Shown one piece after another: positions 6,366 through 12,460 of a DNA stretch of 15,199 nucleotides. Position 1 is the stretch's first letter, and each line of letters starts with the position of its first letter. The notes under the pieces were generated by a model. That model did no database searches, was not told the DNA's origin, and saw nothing but the letters and a program-made list of their open reading frames with translations. This DNA is from Tateyamaria sp. (GTDB taxonomy: Bacteria > Pseudomonadota > Alphaproteobacteria > Rhodobacterales > Rhodobacteraceae). The stretch lies in NCBI GenBank assembly GCA_018668195.1, contig JABITU010000098.1:1-15199 (forward strand), in the 5' to 3' direction. Position numbers and translations under genes: made by a program.

Positions 6366-6447
6366 GCGAACCACAGCGGTGAAGAAACACCCAAAGGTCA
6401 TCTCACCAGATTGAACCTTGGGAAACCGTCAGCCTTTTTTACGAAAT

Positions 6448-6477
6448 TTGCGACGGACTCTTTAATTCATGTAGGAT
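6448..6477 (+). promoter_or_regulatory. Possible promoter of the small gene at 6519
   Basis: TTGCGA (6448-6453) and TAGGAT (6472-6477) are spaced 18 bp, a sigma-70-like pair lying 41 bp upstream of the ATG at 6519. The match is moderate and there is no independent support. Confidence 0.35.
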
Positions 6478-6518
6478 AGTGGCCATTGATCTCTAAAGTT
6501 CTTTCAAGGATTGCCCAA

Positions 6519-6800
6519 ATGTCAGACGATAACGGCGACACGTCAAAAACCCATTACATTTGTCAAACCTATGTCGAAGCCAAGGGGGCAAAGGGCGCAC
6601 CAGCGGGTGTAAAAATTGACAAACAGTTCCAGTATTCAACGGCACAAGAAGCCGAAAGCCGAGCGGAACGTGCGAGCCAATCGCCAGATTGCGCCGGTGC
6701 AGATGCCTATATGATTGTTGAAGATCCAAGTTCGGGCAAGGTAAGTTCTCCGACGTTTCTTGTTCGGATCGGAAATGTGCCCGAATTCGACGACTTTTAA
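6519..6800 (+). CDS. Small conserved-looking soluble protein, function unknown
   Basis: A 93-residue protein with no family I can name. It has no signal peptide or membrane segment. The sequence is hydrophilic and acidic at both ends, with a middle AQEAESRAERASQSPDCAGADAYMIV and a C-terminal strand-rich part ending EFDDF. The THYICQTYVEAKG start suggests a small alpha/beta fold. ATG 6519 is chosen because AAGGA lies 8 nt upstream; a TTG at 6486 would add 11 residues but has no comparable site. It is monocistronic, convergent with the 2-oxoglutarate oxygenase gene, and both stops lie at the ends of a shared stem-loop. Confidence 0.65.
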   Translation: MSDDNGDTSKTHYICQTYVEAKGAKGAPAGVKIDKQFQYSTAQEAESRAERASQSPDCAGADAYMIVEDPSSGKVSSPTFLVRIGNVPEFDDF

Positions 6801-6832
6801 CGCGCCAATGCAAAGCAATCCTTAGGGCGCGT
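6800..6832. terminator. Stem-loop between two convergent genes
   Basis: Arms ACGCGCC (6800-6806) and GGCGCGT (6826-6832) are perfect inverted repeats with a 19-nt loop. They span the space between the stop codons of the small + strand gene and the oxygenase on the minus strand. GC-rich and centrally placed, it suits a bidirectional transcript end, although neither strand has a clear T run after it. Confidence 0.45.
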
Positions 6833-7383
6833 CATCTGAACGCGGGCCCATGTGCCCAAAGCGTCAAGGAATGGCGCACGCCGTGTTGCACGGGAACCAC
6901 CTGATGAAGCGCAAAGCTGGGGAAGATGCTGACACACCCTTGAGCGCGGCTTGCAGATAAAACCTGAGCCCCTGGCATAACCTCTAGATCGCCACCCTCA
7001 TACGAGCTTGGCAAACTAAGCTGTAGTACCAATGTGAGCTTGCGTTTACGTGCCACAGGGCCATCGCCAATGTCGGAATGCCAAGCAAAATGGCCGCTGT
7101 CTGAGGCCTTGTAACTTGCGACCTGAGGGCTCTCGGCGAACTCGCGCAGGTCAAAGTCAAATTGGTCGACATTGGATTTTCGGACAATTTCGATCAGGCG
7201 GTCCATGACCCAGCCCAGCCCGTCGATGTCATCCACCCAGACCAGTTTTGCTCTGCGCAAAGACGTGTTCTTCGTCTGGCCAACAAGCATCGCATCTTTG
7301 GACGGGACAGCGGTGATGGCCGCAATGATACGCTCACACTCGCCCGCGCTGAACGCCGCTGACTTGGAGTAGAGTGCCATCAT
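6832..7383 (-). CDS. PKHD-type Fe(II)/2-oxoglutarate-dependent dioxygenase
   Basis: About 183 residues with the double-stranded beta-helix signature of prolyl 4-hydroxylase/PKHD-type oxygenases. The iron triad is His102-x-Asp104 (HFAWHSDIGDG) and His160 (FPSFALHQVVPV); Arg170 in GVRHSLTLW should bind 2-oxoglutarate. LTLVLQLSLPSSYEGGDLEV is the usual strand pair between them. The substrate is unknown: PKHD relatives act on proteins, siderophore-related molecules or small metabolites. The start is placed at ATG 7383 because AAAGGTG lies 6 nt upstream; GTG 7392 would add three codons but would sit within that site. It follows the cytidylyltransferase gene on the same strand with a 71-bp gap, so the two may share a transcript. 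Confidence 0.85.
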   Translation of the reverse strand: MMALYSKSAAFSAGECERIIAAITAVPSKDAMLVGQTKNTSLRRAKLVWVDDIDGLGWVMDRLIEIVRKSNVDQFDFDLREFAESPQVASYKASDSGHFAWHSDIGDGPVARKRKLTLVLQLSLPSSYEGGDLEVMPGAQVLSASRAQGCVSIFPSFALHQVVPVQHGVRHSLTLWAHGPAFR

Positions 7384-7454
7384 ATGGGTCACCTTTTATG
7401 AGACAAATGGGCGAGGGTGGACGCTGAATAGAGGCCGCAAACCGACGGGTCGTC

Positions 7455-7886
7455 TTAGTGTGGTCGATTGCTGGCTTGGGACTGTGCCAGAACCATCTGT
7501 TTTATTTTTGTGGACGATGTGCGTGGGTTGTAACGCACCTGCGCGATCTCTTTGCCCATCTCTTTCAGATAGGCATCAACATCGAGGTTGTGGGAATTGG
7601 TGCCCCAATCTTCGCCAATTACGAAGATATCGGCACCGACAGCTATGCAGCCCGAAACGTATTCTAGCGCGTGATAGGGGCGCACAATGTCGACACAACT
7701 AAGAGCTTCAAGCATCTCAACCCGTTGTTCTAATGGGACAACCGGAACGTTGGGTTTGTACAGGTTGACGACCTCATCAGAGGCTACTCCGACGGCCAAG
7801 GTATCGCCCAAAGATTTACAGTGTTTCAACAATGCCAGATGGCCAACATGAAGCAGGTCGAACGTGCCAACGGTATAGACGATCAT
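7455..7886 (-). CDS. TagD-like CTP:phosphoalcohol cytidylyltransferase
   Basis: About 143 residues, the length of glycerol-3-phosphate cytidylyltransferases. The nucleotidyltransferase fold begins MIVYTVGTFDLLHVGH with the CTP-binding HxGH (His13, His16). EQRVEMLEALSCVDIV and DIFVIGEDW follow, and PRTSSTKIK near the C-terminus corresponds to the TagD RTEGISTTKIK segment. The reaction should be CTP plus a phosphoalcohol (glycerol-3-phosphate or a similar headgroup) to a CDP-alcohol plus pyrophosphate. ATG 7886 was chosen because the fold starts there and AAAGGA lies 10 nt before; in-frame ATG 7916 and TTG 7979 would add unstructured residues. It is divergent to a CDP-alcohol phosphatidyltransferase gene, a natural partner that would use its product. 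Confidence 0.85.
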   Translation of the reverse strand: MIVYTVGTFDLLHVGHLALLKHCKSLGDTLAVGVASDEVVNLYKPNVPVVPLEQRVEMLEALSCVDIVRPYHALEYVSGCIAVGADIFVIGEDWGTNSHNLDVDAYLKEMGKEIAQVRYNPRTSSTKIKQMVLAQSQASNRPH

Positions 7887-7966
7887 TTTTGCTTTGTCCT
7901 TTTGCCCACCCGTCATCGGTGGTAGCACGAGGCATCTGAATGCGCGTGTGCGTGAATTTTGTTCAG

Positions 7967-7979
7967 TTGTTTCAAACAA
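7967..7979. promoter_or_regulatory. Palindrome with GTTTCAAA core, left site
   Basis: TTGTTT-C-AAACAA is a perfect 6+1+6 palindrome about 80 bp upstream of the cytidylyltransferase ATG. It shares the octamer GTTTCAAA with the larger dyad at 8028-8050, 73 bp away. This suggests two binding sites for one regulator in the divergent region. Confidence 0.4.
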
Positions 7980-8027
7980 TTAAACTGAGATATCTCCAGG
8001 ATTTCAGAAGCCCGGAGTTGATTGATG

Positions 8028-8050
8028 ATTTGAAACGACACGTTTCAAAT
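8028..8050. promoter_or_regulatory. Large perfect dyad in the divergent cytidylyltransferase/CDP-alcohol transferase promoter region
   Basis: Arms ATTTGAAACG (8028-8037) and CGTTTCAAAT (8041-8050) are perfect 10-bp inverted repeats separated by ACA. The site is 77 bp before the transferase ATG and about 142 bp before the cytidylyltransferase start. A 23-bp dyad with a 3-bp centre fits a dimeric repressor such as a LacI- or TetR-type protein; no candidate regulator gene adjoins it. Confidence 0.6.
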
Positions 8051-8126
8051 GCACTCAGAATGGAAAGCAGAGATTGCCTGTCAAATGTTGACTAGGTGTG
8101 AGGTCTGTTAACTCAAAGGATGTCTC

Positions 8127-8780
8127 ATGACAATCGAAAACGCTGCCGCGCCGAACCCACCGATCCTATCCTATATCAAAGATCTGCCCAATATTTGCTC
8201 GCTTGCGGGCTTGGGGTGTTCGCTGTTGGCGATCTATTTTTTGATCATTGGGCTGTACCCGGCAGCGATGATCGGCATGATCTGGGCCGTGGGATTTGAT
8301 TGGGCCGATGGATTGATTGCACGAAAAATGAAAGGCCGCACGGGGGATGATCGGGCCTTCGGCGGTACGCTCGATCTGCTGATCGATATTGTCAGTTACG
8401 GCGTGACGCCTGCCATTCTCATCCTGAGTTACGCCGATTTTAGTGCCGTGTTTCTGCCCGTCGTATTCGTGACGTTGGTCTTTGGTGCGATCCGCCTGAG
8501 CTATTTCAGTACCTTTGGGTTGTCAGGGGATGCTAAATATACCGGGCTCGCCATTGATAACAACAGCATCATTCTTGTGTTTGTCGTCATGTTTGCGGGA
8601 TACTTTGAGCGCCCAACGTTTGCGATCATTCTGGCGGTATGTGGTCTGTGCCTTGCGGGATTGAATGTTTCCCAGATCAAGACACCAAAACTGTCTGGAA
8701 ATCCGGTCAATGTGGTCATTCTTGCGATTTATACACTTTGTATGACCCTGTTTTATGGCTGGTCAATGCTGCAAACGTAG
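8127..8780 (+). CDS. CDP-alcohol phosphatidyltransferase (phosphatidylserine synthase-like membrane enzyme)
   Basis: A 217-residue integral membrane protein with about six or seven hydrophobic helices. The family transfers a phosphoalcohol or phosphatidyl group between a CDP-activated substrate and an alcohol in the inner membrane. The CDP-OH-P motif is intact: DWADGLIAR (Asp58, Asp61, Gly62, Ala65, Arg66) then GGTLDLLID (Gly79, Asp83, Asp87). Spacing between the two halves is longer than the usual 8 residues. LPNICSLAGL at 20-29 and IVSYGVTPA after the motif resemble PssA-type enzymes. Start: ATG 8127 with AAAGGA 8 nt upstream. The divergent neighbour is a TagD-like cytidylyltransferase, so the enzyme may use a CDP-headgroup rather than CDP-diacylglycerol. 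Phosphatidylserine synthase is the main alternative. Confidence 0.88.
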   Translation: MTIENAAAPNPPILSYIKDLPNICSLAGLGCSLLAIYFLIIGLYPAAMIGMIWAVGFDWADGLIARKMKGRTGDDRAFGGTLDLLIDIVSYGVTPAILILSYADFSAVFLPVVFVTLVFGAIRLSYFSTFGLSGDAKYTGLAIDNNSIILVFVVMFAGYFERPTFAIILAVCGLCLAGLNVSQIKTPKLSGNPVNVVILAIYTLCMTLFYGWSMLQT

Positions 8781-8863
8781 TTTGAAAGTACTTAGGCCGA
8801 AGCAACCATTGGCATAGCAGCAGAGAAAAGGTGCTTCGAATTTCCCGTCTGATCTCGAATTCT

Positions 8864-9213
8864 AATGACTGCTTTGGTGATGTATGCTGCGTAGCGGCAA
8901 GAGGTCTGCTGCAAGTGCGAGAGAATGCTGCGCTAGCGAAGTCGAGAAATCCAAGGTCGGCTTAGTCCCGCATTTTACCAGTTCGTGCGCCGCGCAGCGA
9001 ACGGCGATGCTTCCCGAACCGGCCACTGGTGACCGGCGCGGCGAAGGTTCCAAGAGAGCCCATTCTGTGAATTCATTTTGCTGCTGCTTGCACTCGCAGC
9101 GTGGAAAAGGCTGCAATTGCTTAAGTTCTTATGTCGTTGCGCTACGGGAAAACCAGTCATTCAACCAAGGGGCCGCGAGAATGATGCGCTCGAACTTCAA
9201 ATTGCGGACGTAG
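8864..9213 (+). repeat. Dispersed intergenic repeat, copy B (longest copy)
   Basis: This copy spans nearly the whole unit. Its left half matches copy D: AATGACTGCTTT (8864), GCAAG-GCGA then GAATGCTGCG (8911-8932) and GTCCCGC (8965). Its right half matches copy A: GCGAAGG, AGAGCCCA (9055), TGTGAATT (9066), CTCGCAGCGTGGA (9093), CGGGAAAACCAG then CATT (9145-9161) and TGCGGAC. It occupies most of the 511-bp gap between the CDP-alcohol transferase and the GlxA-type regulator. It has no terminal inverted repeats or transposase and no credible coding capacity. Confidence 0.75.
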
Positions 9214-9291
9214 CTGGCCTTGCGTGTTTGAATGGCTGGTTGGTCTTGGTGCTTTGCAAGCGAAATCCCGTTAGAAAGAATGCCCAAGTAT

Positions 9292-10299
9292 CTATTTTGC
9301 CTTTGACCTTTTGAATTCAAAAGGGCTGATGGAATACTCTGTTTTGAAACACTTCGAAAAGTGGCTGGGTGATGTGAAGCCACACGCGAGAGCCACTTCC
9401 GCAATGCCCAATTGGGATTGTATCAGTAGGCGATAAGCCTCACGCAATCGTAGCCGCATATAGTGACGTTTCGGAGACGTCCCGATATAGCGCTGGAACA
9501 ACCGCTCTAGTTGCCGCGTAGAGATGCCAAAATCTTTCGCAAGAACAGATGGAGAAACAGGATACTCAATCGTGTTTTCCATCGTCGCAATAGCCCGTGA
9601 GACAGTTGGATGTAGAACCGACATGCTACTGGGGGATCCAGTATCGACAGATTTCTGGACCAATCGAATTGGTGCGTAACAAAGGCTTTCCGACACGTCA
9701 TTCGAAAATGTGGCCCCATGTTCCAACGCAACGAGATCCAGGAACAGATCAATGCCGGACACGCCGCCAGACGCAGAACAGCGCAGTCCTTTGGCAAGAT
9801 GTGTTTGGCGACTAAGTGTAACACTTGGGTAAAGCTCGGTGAAACCGGTACGGTACCACGGGTGCACGGCCGCCGATTTACCGTCCAACAAACCTATCCG
9901 TGCCATTATTATTGACCCAGTGCCTATTGCGGTAACGCGTGTTTGACCGCGACCAACGCGGGCAAGCCACACTTTAAGACGCCCAATATCAATCTCGAAC
10001 GCGCCTTCGCCTGATACAATGACGATGTCTTGCGGGTGCGCGATGTCGCGAACATCAAAATCCACCGGTAGTGCGAGCCCAACGCTGGAACGGACGGGAT
10101 CCCCTGATAGACTGCATGTTTTCCAATCATAAAGCCGGGACCCTGCCACGAGGTTTGCAGCCTGAAGCGTTTCAAGCGCAGACACCAAAGACAGATGAGA
10201 AAACCCATCAAGTAGAACGAAAGTGAACAGGCGTGCCTCGCACTGCTTGTCATAAGCAGCGCGCGCGCCCGCGGCTTGGGTCATCGGCTCTTCTTTCAT
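9292..10299 (-). CDS. GlxA-family AraC-type transcriptional regulator (GATase1-like plus AraC HTH)
   Basis: A 335-residue regulator. Residues about 22-210 form a DJ-1/PfpI-like (GATase1-like) sensor domain: FTFVLLDGFSHLSLVSALETL at the start, IVIVSGEG, then VTAIGTGSIIMARIGLLDGKSAAVHPWY. The nucleophile-elbow Cys of true DJ-1 enzymes is replaced by Thr/Gly, normal for a ligand-sensing role. Residues about 235-330 are a double AraC helix-turn-helix (VLAKDFGISTRQLERLFQRY and IAEVALACGFTSPSHFSKCFKTEY). Relatives include GbdR, CdhR and SouR, which sense glycine betaine, carnitine and sarcosine. It is the last gene of the operon, 23 bp after the methyltransferase stop, so its ligand is probably an osmolyte or methylated amine handled there. 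ATG 10299 is used; ATG 10284 with GAAGAG just upstream is an alternative. Confidence 0.88.
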   Translation of the reverse strand: MKEEPMTQAAGARAAYDKQCEARLFTFVLLDGFSHLSLVSALETLQAANLVAGSRLYDWKTCSLSGDPVRSSVGLALPVDFDVRDIAHPQDIVIVSGEGAFEIDIGRLKVWLARVGRGQTRVTAIGTGSIIMARIGLLDGKSAAVHPWYRTGFTELYPSVTLSRQTHLAKGLRCSASGGVSGIDLFLDLVALEHGATFSNDVSESLCYAPIRLVQKSVDTGSPSSMSVLHPTVSRAIATMENTIEYPVSPSVLAKDFGISTRQLERLFQRYIGTSPKRHYMRLRLREAYRLLIQSQLGIAEVALACGFTSPSHFSKCFKTEYSISPFEFKRSKAK

Positions 10300-10322
10300 G
10301 CTTTGGTCTGTGCAAACCCGTC

Positions 10323-11861
10323 TTAAGTTGGCAGATGAATATTATGCGTCGCACGCAATTTTGCATCGAGCGTTGGATCAAAACGCGCAGCAGAACGTTT
10401 GGCCAAAATATCCTCTTTGCGCTGTGTTGCCTTGACCAGCAGATTTGGTTTGTCCAATTCGGCCCATTCCTTTGGCGAGGTGCGATCGCCCAGAGCGGGA
10501 TAGACAAAGTCCGACTGCATCCGGCTGAGCGTTTGATCGGTCCCAAGGTAGTGACCGGGTCCGCCGACGCAAACTTGTTCGATTTGATCGAGTGCGAGGG
10601 TTTCATCGTTCACTTCGATACCGCGGACACACCGCAGTGCTTGACCGATAATGTCATCGCTGAGGATCAGGCTTTCATGACAGAACCCCAGTAGCGACGC
10701 ATGCATGCCAGCAGCCTCATAAACCATGTTCAATCCAGAAAGGCCCGCCATGACGTTGGAACACATCTGTTCCCAACCCGCTTGCATGTCGGGCATTTTG
10801 GAATCTGACGCGCCAGCAGCAGCACCACCGGGCAGGCCATAGAACTTGTGCATTTGGGAACATCCCGCGGTCAGCAACGCCTGCTCGCCCGATCCGACAG
10901 ACATAGCCCCCGTGCGCAGATCAAGGCCGAAAGGCCACGTGCCAAAGATAGCTGGATGCCCCGGTGCGATGGCGTTGACATAGACGAGGCCAGCAAGACA
11001 TTCAGCGGTCGCCTGCGTGATCGCACCGGCGATGGTTGACGGGGCTGTCGCCCCAGCCATGCCTGCCGACAGCAATAAAACGGGCATGCCGCCCCGAATA
11101 CAGGCCTCCATGACCTCGCAACTTTCAGTCGCGAACTTCATCGGTGGCACAACGAAACAGTTCGAGTTTGAGACAAAGGGGCGTTCGCGGTATTGGGCTT
11201 CGCCACCCGCGATTTCATACAACATTTCAAACGCACCCGCGACGAAATTGGGTTCGGTGAATGACACGCCTACGTGTTTGGTTGTGCCTGACGTACACGC
11301 ATAAATCGAATTCAGATCCATTTCGTAATTGTCGGGGATGTCGCGGCAAATCATCGGGCGTTGTAAGAAGTGGACGTTGTCGAGCTCGTCCACAATGCGT
11401 GCGGCGTCGTGCAAGTCTTGAACAGTGCATTCGCGGTATTCATTGCCATGAACGTCGACAATATGAACCGCCGCGCCCGCCGTGCCGTAGTGCACGCGAT
11501 GGCCCGATAGCTGCAGATCGTTTTTGCCGTCACGGCTGAAAAGGGTCACTTCACGCCGCGCTTTGGACAGCATGTCTTCGACAAGCGCGCGCGGGAACCG
11601 GATGCGGCCGTCATCGCCTTGGATCGCACCGGCTTTTGTCAAGATTTCGACGCCAGACGGCGGAGCATCAGCCAGCCCGATACGTTCGAGAGCTTCTAAT
11701 GCTGCGTTGTGGATTTTTTGAATGTCGATGTCGGACAGCGGTTTGTAGGTGCCGCCCTCCATACCTGCACGGATCGGACGGACATCCTCGGTCAGAGGTG
11801 CTGCGCGAAGCGCTTGGCGGGCAGAACGACCGCCTGAACGGCGCGGGCTATTTGAAGACAT
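10323..11861 (-). CDS. MttB-superfamily corrinoid-dependent methyltransferase (non-pyrrolysine)
   Basis: A 512-residue protein of the trimethylamine methyltransferase superfamily (COG5598), usual length 470-520. The family transfers a methyl group from a quaternary or tertiary amine, or a related onium compound, to a corrinoid protein. Visible features: a basic N-terminus RRSGGRSARQALRAAP typical of the aerobic alphaproteobacterial branch; a TIM-barrel core with PMICRDIPDNYEMDLNSIY, GMPVLLLSAGMAGATAP, and GLPGGAAAGASDSKMPDMQ. The frame contains no in-frame TAG, so it is an MtgB-like member without pyrrolysine; glycine betaine is the best-known substrate of that branch. AAAGGCGA lies just before ATG 11861. 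It starts 36 bp after the DddW-like cupin stop and is followed by the GlxA-type regulator. No corrinoid-binding protein or activase gene is in the window, so those must lie elsewhere. Confidence 0.9.
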   Translation of the reverse strand: MSSNSPRRSGGRSARQALRAAPLTEDVRPIRAGMEGGTYKPLSDIDIQKIHNAALEALERIGLADAPPSGVEILTKAGAIQGDDGRIRFPRALVEDMLSKARREVTLFSRDGKNDLQLSGHRVHYGTAGAAVHIVDVHGNEYRECTVQDLHDAARIVDELDNVHFLQRPMICRDIPDNYEMDLNSIYACTSGTTKHVGVSFTEPNFVAGAFEMLYEIAGGEAQYRERPFVSNSNCFVVPPMKFATESCEVMEACIRGGMPVLLLSAGMAGATAPSTIAGAITQATAECLAGLVYVNAIAPGHPAIFGTWPFGLDLRTGAMSVGSGEQALLTAGCSQMHKFYGLPGGAAAGASDSKMPDMQAGWEQMCSNVMAGLSGLNMVYEAAGMHASLLGFCHESLILSDDIIGQALRCVRGIEVNDETLALDQIEQVCVGGPGHYLGTDQTLSRMQSDFVYPALGDRTSPKEWAELDKPNLLVKATQRKEDILAKRSAARFDPTLDAKLRATHNIHLPT

Positions 11862-11897
11862 TGTGAAAGTCGCCTTTGTTAAGAAGGTTTGCTGCCG

Positions 11898-12344
11898 TCA
11901 AGCAGTAAACCGGTATTCAATTTCGGAAAAGGCATTTTCACCAAAGCCATAAGCGAACTTCAAACCCTCAGCACCTGCACGTACACCGTGTTCCACATTT
12001 CCCGGAATGAAAATCGCCGATCCCGGTGCAATGTGGTGGGGTTGCCCATCCATCGTGACAACGCCAGATCCCGAAAGGCAGAAGTAAAATTCTGGGGGTG
12101 CATGGCGATGCAGATGCAAAACACCATCTGCGGCAAACGTGGCAACGCCCAGCACCAAGCCGTTTGACGCCGTCTTGTCGCCCGAGATGAGCGTTTGCCA
12201 TGTCACATCCCCGAAGACGGGATCAAACCCACCCTCAATCGCTTGATCGTCCAAAGCGGCGACAAAAGCAGTCGGGGTATCGTTCGCGGCTTTTGGTGCG
12301 ACAAGTGTTTCATCAAGAAGATCGTTTAAAGAAGATAGCGGCAT
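11898..12344 (-). CDS. dddW: Cupin, probable DddW-type DMSP lyase
   Basis: A 148-residue single-domain cupin. Motif 1 is His79-Arg-His81 with Glu85 (HRHAPPEFYFCLSG, matching HxH(x)3E(x)6G) and Tyr87; motif 2 is GSAIFIPGNVEHG with His119. From memory, DddW of Ruegeria pomeroyi (about 152 residues) binds iron through His81, His83, Glu87 and His121; every ligand here is offset by exactly two, so spacing and length both agree. DddW cleaves dimethylsulfoniopropionate to dimethyl sulfide and acrylate. R. pomeroyi dddW is also divergent to a LysR gene, as here. The FAYGFGENAFSEIEYRF tail follows the cupin barrel. Alternative: a cupin of another function, since cupins share these motifs widely. It is the first gene of a leftward operon with the MttB-type methyltransferase and GlxA-type regulator. 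Confidence 0.65.
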   Translation of the reverse strand: MPLSSLNDLLDETLVAPKAANDTPTAFVAALDDQAIEGGFDPVFGDVTWQTLISGDKTASNGLVLGVATFAADGVLHLHRHAPPEFYFCLSGSGVVTMDGQPHHIAPGSAIFIPGNVEHGVRAGAEGLKFAYGFGENAFSEIEYRFTA

Positions 12345-12376
12345 GAGGGTGTTCCCAAAGATTGGCGTTGACCTTG

Positions 12377-12407
12377 TTGCCGCAAAATATCCAACACTTG
12401 CGCATAA
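12377..12407. promoter_or_regulatory. Candidate LysR binding region between the cupin and LysR genes
   Basis: Two TTGC...GCA(A/T) dyad-like motifs, TTGCCGCAA (12377-12385) and TTGCGCATAA (12398-12407), start 21 bp apart, about two helical turns. They lie in the 116-bp divergent region where a LysR regulator normally binds. A further CAAAT-AA-ATTTG palindrome (12439-12450) lies just before the LysR start. Assigned by position and symmetry only. Confidence 0.4.
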
Positions 12408-12460
12408 AATTAAAACGAGGAAAGATACGCTTTATAAACAAATAAATTTGGTGGTAAGCC

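Noticed and set aside
6195..6479. 94-codon + strand reading frame
   Set aside because: It overlaps the 5' end of the BLUF gene on the other strand, runs through a copy of the dispersed repeat, lacks a ribosome binding site and shows no protein-like pattern.
7887..7979. Longer N-terminus for the cytidylyltransferase (TTG 7979 or ATG 7916)
   Set aside because: The added residues are unstructured and the nucleotidyltransferase fold begins at ATG 7886, which has an AAAGGA site.
8884..9213. 109-codon + strand frame and overlapping minus-strand frames in the 8781-9291 gap
   Set aside because: They are wholly inside repeat copy B, rich in unusual Ser/Cys/Arg runs, and the aligned copies do not preserve the frame.
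9307..9324. Perfect 18-bp palindrome CCTTTTGAATTCAAAAGG
   Set aside because: It lies inside the C-terminal codons of the GlxA-type regulator and is explained by the PFEFKR residues typical of AraC proteins; no sign of a separate role.
10323..11861. Pyrrolysine-containing trimethylamine methyltransferase
   Set aside because: The gene is read through without any in-frame TAG, so it belongs to the non-pyrrolysine branch.
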